The notes: a model not told the origin generated them from the letters alone. A stretch of DNA of 64,000 nt from Rugamonas apoptosis (GCF_014042355.1 NZ_JACEZU010000009.1:124001-188000); one strand, 5' to 3'; positions 40,482 to 51,253 are shown, counted from the first letter of the stretch. A program made the numbers and translations.

Positions 40482-41679
40482 CGATGGCGATGCCCTGCCC
40501 CACCCCGATACACATGGTGCACAAGGCGTAGCGTCCGCCGCTGCGCTGCAATTGGTACATGGCCGTGGTCACCAGCCGCGCGCCGCTCATGCCCAGCGGA
40601 TGGCCCAACGCGATGGCGCCGCCATACGGATTGACGCGCGGGTCGTCGTCGCGCAGTCCCAGCGCCCGCAGCACGGCCAGCCCCTGCGACGCGAACGCCT
40701 CGTTCAATTCGATCACGTCCATCTGATCCAGTGTCATGCCCAACTGGCGCAACAGCTTCTGGCTGGCCGGCGCCGGTCCGATGCCCATCACGCGCGGCGC
40801 CACGCCGGCCGTGGCCATGCCGACGATGCGCGCGCGCGGCGTCAGGCCATGGCGGCTGGCGGCCTGTCCGTTGGCCAGCAACAGCGCGCAGGCGCCGTCG
40901 TTGACGCCCGAGGCATTGCCGGCGGTGACGCTGCCGTCGGCGCGCACCACGCCCTTGAGTTTGGCCAGCGTCTCCAGCGTCGTCTCGCGCGGATGCTCGT
41001 CGTGCGCGAAGATGACAGGTTCGCTTGCCGCCCCGCGCCGGCTCTGCGGCAGCGATACCGGCACGATCTCGTCGGCGAACAGGCCGTCGCGCTGGGCGCG
41101 CGCCGTCTTTTGCTGGCTGGCCAGCGCGAAACGGTCCTGGTCGGCACGGCTGATGCCGTAATCGTCGGCCACGTTTTCGGCCGTCTCCGGCATCGCGTCC
41201 ACGCCGTACAGGCGCTGCATCAGGGGGTTGGGAAAGCGCCAGCCGATGGTGGTGTCGTAGATGGCGGCGCTGCGGGAAAAGGCGGCATCGGCCTTGCCCA
41301 TCACGAATGGCGCCCGCGTCATGGACTCGACCCCGCCGGCGATCATCAGGCTGGCGTCGCCCGCCATGATGGCGCGCGCCGCCGTGCCCACCGCGTCCAT
41401 GCCGGAACCGCACAGGCGGTTGACGGTGGAGCCGGGCACTTCCTGCGGCAGCCCGGCCAGCAGCGCCGACATGCGCGCCACGTTGCGGTTATCCTCGCCA
41501 GCCTGGTTGGCGCAGCCATAGATCACGTCGTCCACCTCCTGCCAGGCCACGCCGGGATTGCGGCGCATCAGTTCGCGCAGGGGCAGCGCGCCCAGGTCGT
41601 CGGCCCGGATATCCTTGAGCGCGCCGCCGTAGCGGCCGATGGGGGTGCGGATGGCGTCGCAGATAAAAGCTTGATGCAT
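40465..41679 (-). CDS. pcaF: 3-oxoadipyl-CoA thiolase PcaF
   Basis: A 404-aa thiolase that cleaves 3-oxoadipyl-CoA into succinyl-CoA and acetyl-CoA, the last step of the beta-ketoadipate pathway. The nucleophilic Cys lies in VNRLCGSGMDAVGTAAR, with ELNEAFASQGLAVLR, GGAIALGHPLGMSGAR and the C-terminal CTMCIGVGQGIA. The N-terminus AFICDAIRTPIGRYGG is distinctive for PcaF/PaaJ. An ATG at 41694 overlaps the pcaJ stop (ATGA); the ATG at 41679 has GAGGA just upstream and the canonical N-terminus, and is chosen. It is the third gene of pcaIJF. Confidence 0.95.
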   Translation of the reverse strand: MHQAFICDAIRTPIGRYGGALKDIRADDLGALPLRELMRRNPGVAWQEVDDVIYGCANQAGEDNRNVARMSALLAGLPQEVPGSTVNRLCGSGMDAVGTAARAIMAGDASLMIAGGVESMTRAPFVMGKADAAFSRSAAIYDTTIGWRFPNPLMQRLYGVDAMPETAENVADDYGISRADQDRFALASQQKTARAQRDGLFADEIVPVSLPQSRRGAASEPVIFAHDEHPRETTLETLAKLKGVVRADGSVTAGNASGVNDGACALLLANGQAASRHGLTPRARIVGMATAGVAPRVMGIGPAPASQKLLRQLGMTLDQMDVIELNEAFASQGLAVLRALGLRDDDPRVNPYGGAIALGHPLGMSGARLVTTAMYQLQRSGGRYALCTMCIGVGQGIAIVIERV

Positions 41680-41690
41680 GATGTCCTCGT

Positions 41691-42338
41691 TCATTGGTTG
41701 GGGGGCAGCAGCGGCGCGCCGGTGACGGCCTGCAGCGCTTCAAAAGTGAGGCCGGGCGCCATTTCGCGCACCACCAGGCCGGCCGGGGTGACATCGAGCA
41801 CGGCCAGGTCGGTGTAGATGCGGTCCACGCAAGCCACACCGGTGAGCGGGTAGGCGCATTTGGCCACCACCTTGCTTTCGCCGTCCTTGGTCTGATGGTC
41901 CATCATCACGAACACCTGCTTGGCGCCGATCGCCAGGTCCATGGCGCCGCCCACGGCGGGAATGGCGTCCGGCGCGCCCGTGTGCCAGTTGGCCAGGTCG
42001 CCGTTGGCGGCCACCTGGAACGCGCCCAGCACGCAGATATCGAGGTGGCCGCCGCGCATCATGGCGAACGAGTCGCCGTGATGGAAATAGGCGCCGCCCG
42101 TGAGCAGCGTGACGGGCTGCTTGCCGGCGTTGATCAGGTCCTCGTCCTCCTCGCCTGGCGCGGGCGCCGGGCCCATGCCGAGCAGGCCGTTTTCACTATG
42201 CAGGAACACTTCGCGTTCGGCCGGCAGGTAATTGGCCACCTTGGTCGGCAAGCCGATGCCCAGGTTGACGTAGGCGCCTTCGGGAATGTCCTGCGCCACG
42301 CGGGCGGCGATCTGGTCGCGGGTGTATCGGTTCATCAT
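41691..42338 (-). CDS. pcaJ: 3-oxoadipate CoA-transferase subunit B, PcaJ
   Basis: A 215-aa beta subunit of the succinyl-CoA:3-oxoadipate CoA-transferase. The catalytic glutamate is in HSENGLLGMGP, preceded by YVNLGIGLPTKVANYLP; GGAYFHHGDSFAMMRGGHLD follows. It forms a heterotetramer with PcaI. Start codons are doubled (ATGATG at 42338 and 42335); AAGGAGG lies 4 or 7 bases away, so the second may be used. The start overlaps the pcaI stop codon, indicating translational coupling. Confidence 0.95.
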   Translation of the reverse strand: MMNRYTRDQIAARVAQDIPEGAYVNLGIGLPTKVANYLPAEREVFLHSENGLLGMGPAPAPGEEDEDLINAGKQPVTLLTGGAYFHHGDSFAMMRGGHLDICVLGAFQVAANGDLANWHTGAPDAIPAVGGAMDLAIGAKQVFVMMDHQTKDGESKVVAKCAYPLTGVACVDRIYTDLAVLDVTPAGLVVREMAPGLTFEALQAVTGAPLLPPNQ

Positions 42339-43000
42339 GCTGCCTCCTTGACGACGCGCTGTACGAAAATGCCGGGCGTGACGATCACTTCCGGGTCCAG
42401 TTCACCTAGCGCCACCACCTGCAGCACCTGGGCGATGGTGGTCTTGGCCGCCATGGCCATGATGGGGCCGAAGTTGCGGGCCGTCTTGCGGTACACCAGG
42501 TTGCCCCAGCGGTCGCCGCGCAGCGCCTTGATCAGCGCGAAGTCGGCGTGGATGGGCGACTCCAGCACATACATGCGGCCATTGATCTCGCGCGTCTCCT
42601 TGCCCTCGGCCAGCAGGGTGCCGTAGCCGGTGGGCGAGAAGAAACCGCCGATGCCGGCACCGGCGGCGCGGATGCGCTCGGCCAGGTTGCCTTGCGGCGT
42701 CAGCTCCAGCTCGATCTTGCCGGCCCGGTACAGGGCATCGAAATGGTGGGAGTCGGCCTGGCGCGGGAACGAGCAGATGATCTTGCGTACCCGGCCCGCG
42801 GCCAGCAGCGCGGCCAGCCCCGTATCGCCATTGCCGGCGTTGTTGTTGACGATGGTGAGCTCGCGCGCGCCCTGTTCGATCAGCGCGTCGATCAGCGCCG
42901 ATGGCATGCCGGCGTTGCCGAAGCCGCCGATCATGACAGTCGCGCCGTCGTGCACATCGGCCACGGCACGCTGGAGTGATGCAAAAGTTTTGTCGATCAT
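42335..43000 (-). CDS. pcaI: 3-oxoadipate CoA-transferase subunit A, PcaI
   Basis: A 221-aa alpha subunit of the 3-oxoadipate CoA-transferase. It shows the family start DGATVMIGGFGNAGMPSALI, LTIVNNNAGNGDTGLAALL, and GGFFSPTGYGTLLAEGKE. It is first in pcaIJF and transcribed divergently from the PcaR-type gene. The promoter region contains a near-perfect PcaR operator. The start at 43000 (MIDKTF) is the canonical N-terminus; upstream extension would run into the operator. Confidence 0.95.
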   Translation of the reverse strand: MIDKTFASLQRAVADVHDGATVMIGGFGNAGMPSALIDALIEQGARELTIVNNNAGNGDTGLAALLAAGRVRKIICSFPRQADSHHFDALYRAGKIELELTPQGNLAERIRAAGAGIGGFFSPTGYGTLLAEGKETREINGRMYVLESPIHADFALIKALRGDRWGNLVYRKTARNFGPIMAMAAKTTIAQVLQVVALGELDPEVIVTPGIFVQRVVKEAA

Positions 43001-43024
43001 GATTCCGCCTTGGTTATGTCGTTT

Positions 43025-43058
43025 GTGCGATAATCGCACTAATGATTGATTACCGCAC
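43025..43058. promoter_or_regulatory. PcaR operator pair in the pcaI/pcaR promoter
   Basis: Two 15-base sites lie 19 bases apart. The first, GTGCGATAATCGCAC (43025-43039), is a perfect 7-1-7 palindrome and differs at one position from the Pseudomonas putida PcaR site I recall (GTTCGATAATCGCAC). The second, GATTGATTACCGCAC (43044-43058), keeps the right half. They sit in the 137-base gap between pcaI and the IclR-type gene. Confidence 0.85.
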
Positions 43059-43137
43059 ATCCAGTGTAACGACGCATGGAGGGCGCGGTCAAGAAAAAAA
43101 CAACTATCGATATGGCCCGCTGCATTAAAATCACGCC

Positions 43138-43980
43138 ATGTCCAAGTCCACCACCACCAACAACCCGCCCGCCGCCGAGCCGGCGCCGGCGCGCGAACCG
43201 ACCATTTCCGAGCAGATCGACGCCCTCACCGATCCCAGTTTCATGACCTCGCTGGCGCGCGGCCTGGCGGTAGTGCAAGCGTTCAGCGACTCACGCAAAC
43301 CGCAGACCATCGCCAACATCAGCCAGAAGACGGGCATCCCGCGTGCGGCCGTGCGGCGCTGCCTGCACACGCTGCGCGAGCTGGGCTACGTGGAGGCGGA
43401 GCTGAACAACTTCTCGCTGCGACCGAAGGTGCTCACGCTTGGCTATTCCTACCTGTCGTCGACGCCGCTCACGGTGTCGGCCCAGCCCTACCTGAACAAC
43501 ATCAGCCGCACGCTCAACGAATCGAGTTCGCTGGCCGTGCTGGAGGACGACGAAGTGCTGTACGTGGCGCGCGCGGCCACCTCGCGCGTGATGTCGGTGG
43601 CGCTCAATACGGGCAGCCGGCTGCCGGCCTACTGCACGTCGCTGGGACGCGTGCTGCTGGCGCACCTGCCGGCCGATGAACTGGACCAATACCTGGCCCG
43701 CACCCGGCTGCGGCCCATGACGGACAACACGGTCACCTCCGTCAAACGGCTGCGCGAAATCCTGGCCGGCGTGCGCCAGGCTGGCTACGCCGTCAACGAC
43801 GAGGAACTGGAACTGGGGCTGCGTTCGATCGCCGTGCCGGTGCGCGGCGCCTCGGGCAAGGTGCTGGCGGCGCTCAACGTGGGCGCGCAGGCGGCCCGCG
43901 TCAGCGTGGCGCAGCTGGAGCAGGAATTCCTGCCGGTGCTGCAGCGCGGCGCCCAGGAACTGGCCATCCTGCTGCCCTGA
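43138..43980 (+). CDS. pcaR: PcaR-type IclR-family regulator
   Basis: A 280-aa IclR-family regulator. After a Pro/Ala-rich N-terminal tail, the winged helix spans about 36-95 (SLARGLAVVQAFSDSRKPQT, TGIPRAAVRRCLHTLRELGY), followed by the GAF-like effector domain (VLEDDEVLYVARAATSRVMS, LPAYCTSLGRVLLAHLP, DEELELGLRSIAVPV). The YVEAELNNFSLRPKVL segment matches the PcaR/PcaU/PobR group, which uses 3-oxoadipate or protocatechuate as effector. Position beside pcaIJF and an adjacent PcaR-like operator support the name. The start codon lacks a strong ribosome-binding site. Confidence 0.92.
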   Translation: MSKSTTTNNPPAAEPAPAREPTISEQIDALTDPSFMTSLARGLAVVQAFSDSRKPQTIANISQKTGIPRAAVRRCLHTLRELGYVEAELNNFSLRPKVLTLGYSYLSSTPLTVSAQPYLNNISRTLNESSSLAVLEDDEVLYVARAATSRVMSVALNTGSRLPAYCTSLGRVLLAHLPADELDQYLARTRLRPMTDNTVTSVKRLREILAGVRQAGYAVNDEELELGLRSIAVPVRGASGKVLAALNVGAQAARVSVAQLEQEFLPVLQRGAQELAILLP

Positions 43981-44026
43981 CGGACGCCGGCCCGCGCCGG
44001 CGCCTGTCTGTTCCTGTTCCTGTTCC

Positions 44027-45118
44027 TCAGAACGTGTGGCGCAAGCCGGCCAGCACGCCGTTCTGCGATTTCCCCACACCGACCGTGCCGCCCGCATCAA
44101 GCGCGATGGCCGATGCACCCGCGTTGCGCATGCGCCCCACGCTGCCATGGATAGCCGTACGGCGCGACAGGTAGTAGCTCAGGCGCGCCACCAGCATGGT
44201 GGCGTCGGCATCGCTGTCCTTCACATCGCGCCTGGCCAGTTGCACGTCCAGCGTGGCTTGCGGCGCCACCGGATAGCTGCCCCCGAAGTAATACAGGTCC
44301 GAGCGCGTCACGCCGGTGGCCGCCCGCGTGGTGCGCTCAATCACGCCGCCCGCCAGCTTGCCCACGCCAGCCATCCAATAGCCGTTCACGGTCACGCGCC
44401 GGTCACTGTTGTCGCTGCTGGTCAAGCCATTGGCCGCGCCGGCATTGCCATACATGATGTCGTAGGAAGCATTGACGCCGAACGCCTTGGTCTCGTAGCC
44501 CAGCAACCCGGTGACCTGGCGGCAGGCCCTCGCGTTGCCCGGCACCTCGCCCGGGCAGTTGGTGGCGGACGGGCCGCCGGCGGCCGAACCATCGCGCCCC
44601 GTGCTGTAGGTGGCGCCCAGCACCACGTCGTTGAAATTGCCCAGATAGCCGATCGCGTTATCGCTGCGCGCGTTGGGCAGATAGAGATCGATGCTGTTAA
44701 TCGAAAACAGGTTCGGCCCCAGCACATCCGTCTTCATTAAGGCCACGTAGCTCATGTTGATCTGGCGCCCCAGGGTGACGGTGCCGAACCGCCCCTTCAG
44801 CCCCACCGACGCCTGGCGCCCGAACAGGCGGTTACCCTGCCCCATGGCGCCGGTATCCATCGCCAGTCCCGACTCCAGCGTGAAGATGGCCTGCAATCCA
44901 TCGCCAAGATCCTCGGTGCCGCGAAAGCCCAGCCGCGACGGGAAGGAGCCGGTCAGCGACGGCATCTTCGTCACCGCGTCGCCAGCGGCGTTGGTGTTGG
45001 TCACGTGGGCCAGCCCCGTATCGAGCAGCCCGTAGACCGTGACCGAACTTTGCGCCATGGCGCCACTCGCGGCGCCCATTGCCAGCAGCGCGCACGCGCA
45101 GCGGATCGTGTTGTTCAT
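44027..45118 (-). CDS. Gram-negative porin (OmpC-like, Burkholderiales type)
   Basis: A 363-aa trimeric outer-membrane porin. A signal peptide (CACALLAMGAASGAMA, cleaved before QSSVTVYG) precedes strands beginning SSVTVYGLLDTGLAHVTN, then GSFPSRLGFRGTEDLGDGLQAIFTLE and QASVGLKGRFGTVTLGRQ, and the protein ends in the barrel signal LAGLRHTF with C-terminal Phe. These are hallmarks of the porin_4 family. It lies between the pca and ben parts of the region, and its promoter carries PcaR-like sites, so uptake of benzoate or other aromatic acids is a fair inference. Confidence 0.92.
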   Translation of the reverse strand: MNNTIRCACALLAMGAASGAMAQSSVTVYGLLDTGLAHVTNTNAAGDAVTKMPSLTGSFPSRLGFRGTEDLGDGLQAIFTLESGLAMDTGAMGQGNRLFGRQASVGLKGRFGTVTLGRQINMSYVALMKTDVLGPNLFSINSIDLYLPNARSDNAIGYLGNFNDVVLGATYSTGRDGSAAGGPSATNCPGEVPGNARACRQVTGLLGYETKAFGVNASYDIMYGNAGAANGLTSSDNSDRRVTVNGYWMAGVGKLAGGVIERTTRAATGVTRSDLYYFGGSYPVAPQATLDVQLARRDVKDSDADATMLVARLSYYLSRRTAIHGSVGRMRNAGASAIALDAGGTVGVGKSQNGVLAGLRHTF

Positions 45119-45143
45119 TGTTTGCTCCTTTAGTTATTATGAT

Positions 45144-45177
45144 GTGCGATTAACGCCCATTCGATTGATAATCGCAC
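45144..45177. promoter_or_regulatory. PcaR-like operator pair in the porin/Cache promoter
   Basis: Half-sites GTGCGATTAACGCCC (45144-45158) and GATTGATAATCGCAC (45163-45177) occur with the same 19-base offset as the pair before pcaI. Over the 34-base span 25 positions are identical between the two promoters. The pair lies between the divergent porin and Cache genes and may control either or both. Confidence 0.75.
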
Positions 45178-45265
45178 ACGAGTTAGCTACCATGTGCGGG
45201 TAAAACGCTTAAATACTCTGCTTGAAAAATCCCATTCACCCCCGCAACCTCACAGGAGCATCACC

Positions 45266-45721
45266 ATGACGATACAAAAACGACTGGCCCTGGCCACGCT
45301 GGCGGCCGCCGGCGCCATCTTCGCGCCAGCGGCGCTGGCCACGCCCGAAGACAGTGCCCAGCAACTGGTCAGGAAAGCCATCAGCCATTTGAAGGCCAGC
45401 GGCCTGCAGCAGGCATGCGCTGATTTCGGCGACCCGGCCAAGGGCTACATGGCGGGCGCCTCCTACGTCTTCATCCAGGACATGCACGCCAAAATGGTGT
45501 GCAATCCCTCCAATCCACGCATCGTCGGCAAGGACCTGACGGAGTTAAAGGACGTCGACGGCTTCGCCTTCAGCCGCGATATGACGCGCATCGCCAAGGC
45601 GTCCGGCAGTGGCTGGGTCGAATACAAATGGGTCAACCCGGCCACCGGCAAGCTGCAACAGAAAAAATCCTATGTCGAGCGCAGCGACGACTACGTGGTC
45701 GGCGCCGGTTTCTACAAATAA
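45266..45721 (+). CDS. Periplasmic single-Cache-domain protein
   Basis: A 151-aa exported protein: signal peptide MTIQKRLALATLAAAGAIFA ending near ALA, then a small ligand-binding Cache domain (AISHLKASGLQQACADFGDP, YVFIQDMHAKMVCNPSNPRI, GWVEYKWVNPATGKLQQKKSYVER). No transmembrane or signalling domain follows, so this is a free sensor or binding protein. Cache domains of this type bind small carboxylates. It is divergent from the porin across a PcaR-like double operator and flanked by benK, suggesting a role in aromatic acid sensing. AGGAG eight bases upstream fixes the start. Confidence 0.82.
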   Translation: MTIQKRLALATLAAAGAIFAPAALATPEDSAQQLVRKAISHLKASGLQQACADFGDPAKGYMAGASYVFIQDMHAKMVCNPSNPRIVGKDLTELKDVDGFAFSRDMTRIAKASGSGWVEYKWVNPATGKLQQKKSYVERSDDYVVGAGFYK

Positions 45722-45744
45722 GCCTGCACGGACGGCCCTGTTAC

Positions 45745-45766
45745 GGTGCGCCTGCTACGGCGCACC
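45745..45766. terminator. Weak hairpin between convergent Cache gene and benK
   Basis: A 7-bp stem, GGTGCGC / GCGCACC, with an 8-base loop lies in the 71-base gap between the two converging genes. No T run follows on either strand, so any termination role is uncertain. Confidence 0.3.
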
Positions 45767-45792
45767 TGCTTCGGCTCCCCGCTTCGCTTCCC

Positions 45793-47151
45793 CTAAGCGG
45801 CCGCCGTACGCAGGCCGTCCGCCGCATCGCGCCCGCCCTGGACGGCCGATGCGGAGCGGTCATGCCGGATCAGCGCCACAGCGATGGTCGCGATCACGGC
45901 CGGAATGGAAATCGCCATGAAGTTCTGCTCCAGCGGCAGGGCCAGGCCGACCAGGGTGCCGATGGCGATCGGCGCGATGATGGCGCCACTACGTCCCACG
46001 CCCGAGGCCCAGCCGATGCCGGTGGAGCGGGTGGCGGCCGGATAGAACTGGCCTGCGTAGGCATAGGTGACGATCTGGGTGCCGATGGTGGAGGCGCCCG
46101 CCAGGCCCACCAGCACGAACAGCGTGGCGGTGGGCACCTTGAAGCCCAGCAGGGTGATCGACACGGCGGCCAGCGCATACATGCCCACCAGGACGTACTT
46201 GATGTGGAAGCGGTCAGCCAGCCAGCCGCCGCCGATGGCGCCGATCACGGCGCCAAAATTCAGCACCAGCACGAACGTCAACGCCGAACCAAGGCTGTAG
46301 CCTGCGCTGGCCATCAGCTTGGTCAGCCAGGAGCTGAGCGCGTACACCATGAACAGGCACATGAAGAACGCGACCCAGAACATGGTGGTGCTGAAGCCGC
46401 GGCCATCCTGGAACAGTTGGCGAATCGAACTGCTGCCGGCCCGCTCCCGGCCCGGCGACACAAACTGGTCGCGCGCGCTGGGCAGGTATTGCGGCTCCAT
46501 GCGCGCCAGTATCCGCTTCAGTTCATCGAAACGCTGCTGGCGGATCAGGAACGGCATCGATTCCGGCAAGCTTTTCAGGATGAAGGGGATCAGCAGCACC
46601 GGCACCCCGGCGGCCAGGAACACGGACGACCAGCCATACGACTCGATCAGCCCCTTGCCCAGCAACGCCGCCAGCATGCCGCCCACGGCATAGCCGCTGA
46701 ACATCAGCGTGACCATGGTGGCGCGGATGCGGCGCGGTGAATACTCCGTCATCTGCGCCACCACGTTGGGCATCACGCCGCCGATACCCAGGCCGGCCAG
46801 GAAGCGCATGGCGCTGAACAGGTAGGGGTCGTGCGTCAGGCCCGCCGCCGCCGTGAACACGCTGAACAGGGCCAGACAGATGGCGATGGCGTAGCGGCGG
46901 CCGATACGGTCGGCCACGGAACCGAGGAAAATGGCGCCGAACATCATGCCGAACAGCGCCGAGCTGACCATGAAGCCGGCGTTCTGGGCCGTCACGCCCA
47001 TGGCCTTCATGATCGAAGGCAGCGCGATCCCGGCCACGGCCAGGTCGTAGCCGTCGCAGATGATGATGATGGCGCACCAGGCCAGCACGCCAACATGGAA
47101 GCGGTTGAAGCGCGCTCCATCCGCGATGGTATGGACATCGATTTGCTGCAT
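45793..47151 (-). CDS. benK: Benzoate MFS transporter (AAHS family)
   Basis: A 452-aa, 12-TM major-facilitator protein of the aromatic acid:H+ symporter family. The AAHS signature in TM1 is IIICDGYDLAVAGIALPSIM (the Asp-Gly-Tyr-Asp is diagnostic), with GSVADRIGRRYAI in the loop 2-3 and GIGGVMPNVVAQMTEYSP later. DGYDL rather than DGFDT favours BenK over PcaK. It is the last gene of the cat-ben operon, 62 bases after benE, so the operon encodes two benzoate uptake systems. GGGAG precedes the start. Confidence 0.87.
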   Translation of the reverse strand: MQQIDVHTIADGARFNRFHVGVLAWCAIIIICDGYDLAVAGIALPSIMKAMGVTAQNAGFMVSSALFGMMFGAIFLGSVADRIGRRYAIAICLALFSVFTAAAGLTHDPYLFSAMRFLAGLGIGGVMPNVVAQMTEYSPRRIRATMVTLMFSGYAVGGMLAALLGKGLIESYGWSSVFLAAGVPVLLIPFILKSLPESMPFLIRQQRFDELKRILARMEPQYLPSARDQFVSPGRERAGSSSIRQLFQDGRGFSTTMFWVAFFMCLFMVYALSSWLTKLMASAGYSLGSALTFVLVLNFGAVIGAIGGGWLADRFHIKYVLVGMYALAAVSITLLGFKVPTATLFVLVGLAGASTIGTQIVTYAYAGQFYPAATRSTGIGWASGVGRSGAIIAPIAIGTLVGLALPLEQNFMAISIPAVIATIAVALIRHDRSASAVQGGRDAADGLRTAAA

Positions 47152-47213
47152 GTTTGTCTCCCTTTTGTTTTAAGTGTGGGTACTACGGTTGGCAGGACAT
47201 TGGAACGGTTGTA

Positions 47214-48509
47214 TCAACTTGGCTTGGGACTGGCCGGGGCGGGCGTATCGTCACGCAGCAGGCGGTGCGCGACCACGCCGATGAGGATGCCCCAGAACGC
47301 GGAGCCCAGCCCGAACAGGGTCATGCCGGACGCCGTGGCCAGGAACGTCAGCACGGCGGCGTCCCGCTCTGGTGCGTTGGCGACGTGGACCAGGTTGACG
47401 GTGACAGGCCCCAGCAGCGCCAGGCCAGCCAGGGTGACAATCAATTCATGCGGCAAGGCGCCGAACAGCATCACGACGGAGCCGCCGAAAGCGCCAGCCA
47501 GCAGGTAGAACAAGCCGTTGGCGATGCCGGCGATATAGCGCCGGGCCGGGTCTTCATGGGCGTCGCGGCCGGTGCACATGGCGGCCGTGATGGCGGCGAT
47601 GGCGATGGTGATGCCGCCCGCCAGGGCCGTGGCCAGCGAGGCCAGGCTGTTGACGACGATGATGGAACGCACCGGGCTGTCATAGCCGCTGGAGCGGAGG
47701 ATGGCCATGCCTGGCAGGTATTGGCCGGTCAGCGTGGTCAGCACCAGCGGCAAGGCCAGGCTGAAGGTACTGGTCCACGACCAGGCGGGCGCGATCAGGC
47801 GCGGTGCGACCAGTTCCAGCCGCACGCCGGAAAAATGGGTCAGGCCGGTGGCGAAGGCGATGGCGGCGCCCGTCGCCAGCAGCAGCACCACGCAATAGCG
47901 GGGGAAGCAGCGCTTGTAGACCAGGAAGGAGAGGATCATGCCGCCGGTGAGCAGCGGCAGTGTGCCGCTGCCCTTGAAGGCGTTCAGGCCGAACGGCAGC
48001 AGGATGCCGGCCATCATGCCGCTGGCGATGCCCTTGGGGACGTGCGCCATCAGCCGGGTGAAGCCGCCCGACAGGCCGATGGCCAGCAGCAGCGCGGCGG
48101 CCGTGATGTAGGCGCCCACCGCCTCATTGATCGACAAGCCGGGGAATAGCGGAATCAACAGCGCCGTGCCGGGCGCCGACCAGGCCGTGATGACAGGCGC
48201 CTTCATCACCCAGCTCAGGAAAACGCCCGCCACGGCGGCGCCGATGCAGATGCCCCACACCCAGGAGGCGAACATCTCGTTCGACAGGTGGGCCGCCTGC
48301 GCGGCCTGGTAGAAGATGGTCAGCGGGCCGGACAGGGACACCAGCACGGCCAGGAAGCCTGCCACCACGGCCGACACGGACCAGTCGGACCAGAAGCTGG
48401 CGAGCGCGCCGGACACATTATTGGCCATGGGCGGCGAGGTGGCACCGGCGGTGTCCCTCGCCGTGTCCGGGCGTGACGAGTCCTGCTGGTGGCGGACAGC
48501 TTGATGCAT
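47214..48509 (-). CDS. benE: Benzoate/H+ symporter BenE
   Basis: A 431-aa inner-membrane BenE-family transporter. After a polar N-terminus, about 12 hydrophobic segments follow, with SLSGPLTIFYQAAQAAHLSNEMF, SWVMKAPVITAWSAPGTALL, LTGQYLPGMAILRSSGYDSP and ITAAMCTGRDAHEDPARRY as recognisable family segments. It lies 86 bases after pcaD and before benK. AGGAG six bases upstream supports the ATG at 48509. Confidence 0.92.
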   Translation of the reverse strand: MHQAVRHQQDSSRPDTARDTAGATSPPMANNVSGALASFWSDWSVSAVVAGFLAVLVSLSGPLTIFYQAAQAAHLSNEMFASWVWGICIGAAVAGVFLSWVMKAPVITAWSAPGTALLIPLFPGLSINEAVGAYITAAALLLAIGLSGGFTRLMAHVPKGIASGMMAGILLPFGLNAFKGSGTLPLLTGGMILSFLVYKRCFPRYCVVLLLATGAAIAFATGLTHFSGVRLELVAPRLIAPAWSWTSTFSLALPLVLTTLTGQYLPGMAILRSSGYDSPVRSIIVVNSLASLATALAGGITIAIAAITAAMCTGRDAHEDPARRYIAGIANGLFYLLAGAFGGSVVMLFGALPHELIVTLAGLALLGPVTVNLVHVANAPERDAAVLTFLATASGMTLFGLGSAFWGILIGVVAHRLLRDDTPAPASPKPS

Positions 48510-48595
48510 GTTGTCTCCTGCTGTTGTGGTGTGTGGCCGCCGGTTATGGGTGGCGGTCCATTGCTTGCTGCTGCATGCGCGGCGGTGCGCGCCGT

Positions 48596-49375
48596 TCAAT
48601 CGGCGAGGAAGTCCGCCAAGGTCAGGTTGAAGGTCCGCGCCGCCTCGATGTTCGAAATATGCGAAGCGTCCAGCGTCACCAGTTCGGCGCGCGGGATCAA
48701 CTGGCGCATGGCCTGCCCATCGACGACCGTCGTCACCGGGTCGGCGGCACCGGCGATGACCAGGGTGGGCGCGGCGATCAACGGCAATTGCGCACGCAAG
48801 TCGGCCCCGGCCAGCGCATCGCAGCAGCCGGCATACCCTTGCGCGCTGCCGGCGCGCAGCGTATCGGCCAGCGCCGCCACCGTCAGCGGCTCCAGCGCCG
48901 CGAAGGCGGGCGTGAACCAGCGCGCCGGAGCGCCGTCCGCGATCCCGTCCAACCCTTCCCGGCGCGCCAGCGCGGCGCGTTCGCGCCAGCCCGCCTCAGT
49001 GCCGATGCGCGCCGCCGAATTGGCGATGACCAGCTTGCGCAACCGCTGCGGCGCGTAGATGCCCAGCCATTGCGCCGTGGCGCCGCCCATCGAAATGCCG
49101 CAGAAGTGGGCGCGCTCGATGTCCAGATGGTCGAGCACGGCCAGCGCATCCAGTCCCAGTTGCGCCAGGCTGTAGGGGCCGGACGGCGCGCCGGACTGGC
49201 CATGGCCGCGGGTGTCATAGCGGATCACGTGGAAGCGCCCGCGCAGGTGGTCGGCCTGCGGCTGCCACATGCGCCAATCGGTTCCCAGCGAATTGGAGAA
49301 CATCAGCGCCGGCTGGCGCGGATCGCCCTCGGTTTCAAAATGGATGTCGATATCGTTACTGCGTACCACAGGCAT
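48596..49375 (-). CDS. pcaD: 3-oxoadipate enol-lactonase PcaD
   Basis: A 259-aa alpha/beta hydrolase that converts 3-oxoadipate enol-lactone, the product of CatC, to 3-oxoadipate. LMFSNSLGTDWRMW near the N-terminus, RYDTRGHGQSGAPSGPYS, the nucleophile serine in FCGISMGGATAQWLG, and the C-terminal histidine in LDASHISNIE match PcaD. It follows benD by 25 bases, so the enzyme joining the catechol branch to the pcaIJF steps is inside the ben operon. The ATG at 49375 (MPVVRSNDIDIHF) is the canonical start. Confidence 0.94.
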   Translation of the reverse strand: MPVVRSNDIDIHFETEGDPRQPALMFSNSLGTDWRMWQPQADHLRGRFHVIRYDTRGHGQSGAPSGPYSLAQLGLDALAVLDHLDIERAHFCGISMGGATAQWLGIYAPQRLRKLVIANSAARIGTEAGWRERAALARREGLDGIADGAPARWFTPAFAALEPLTVAALADTLRAGSAQGYAGCCDALAGADLRAQLPLIAAPTLVIAGAADPVTTVVDGQAMRQLIPRAELVTLDASHISNIEAARTFNLTLADFLAD

Positions 49376-49400
49376 GAACTGGCTCCCGGTATGGTGTGGA

Positions 49401-51253
<1,853 letters not shown>

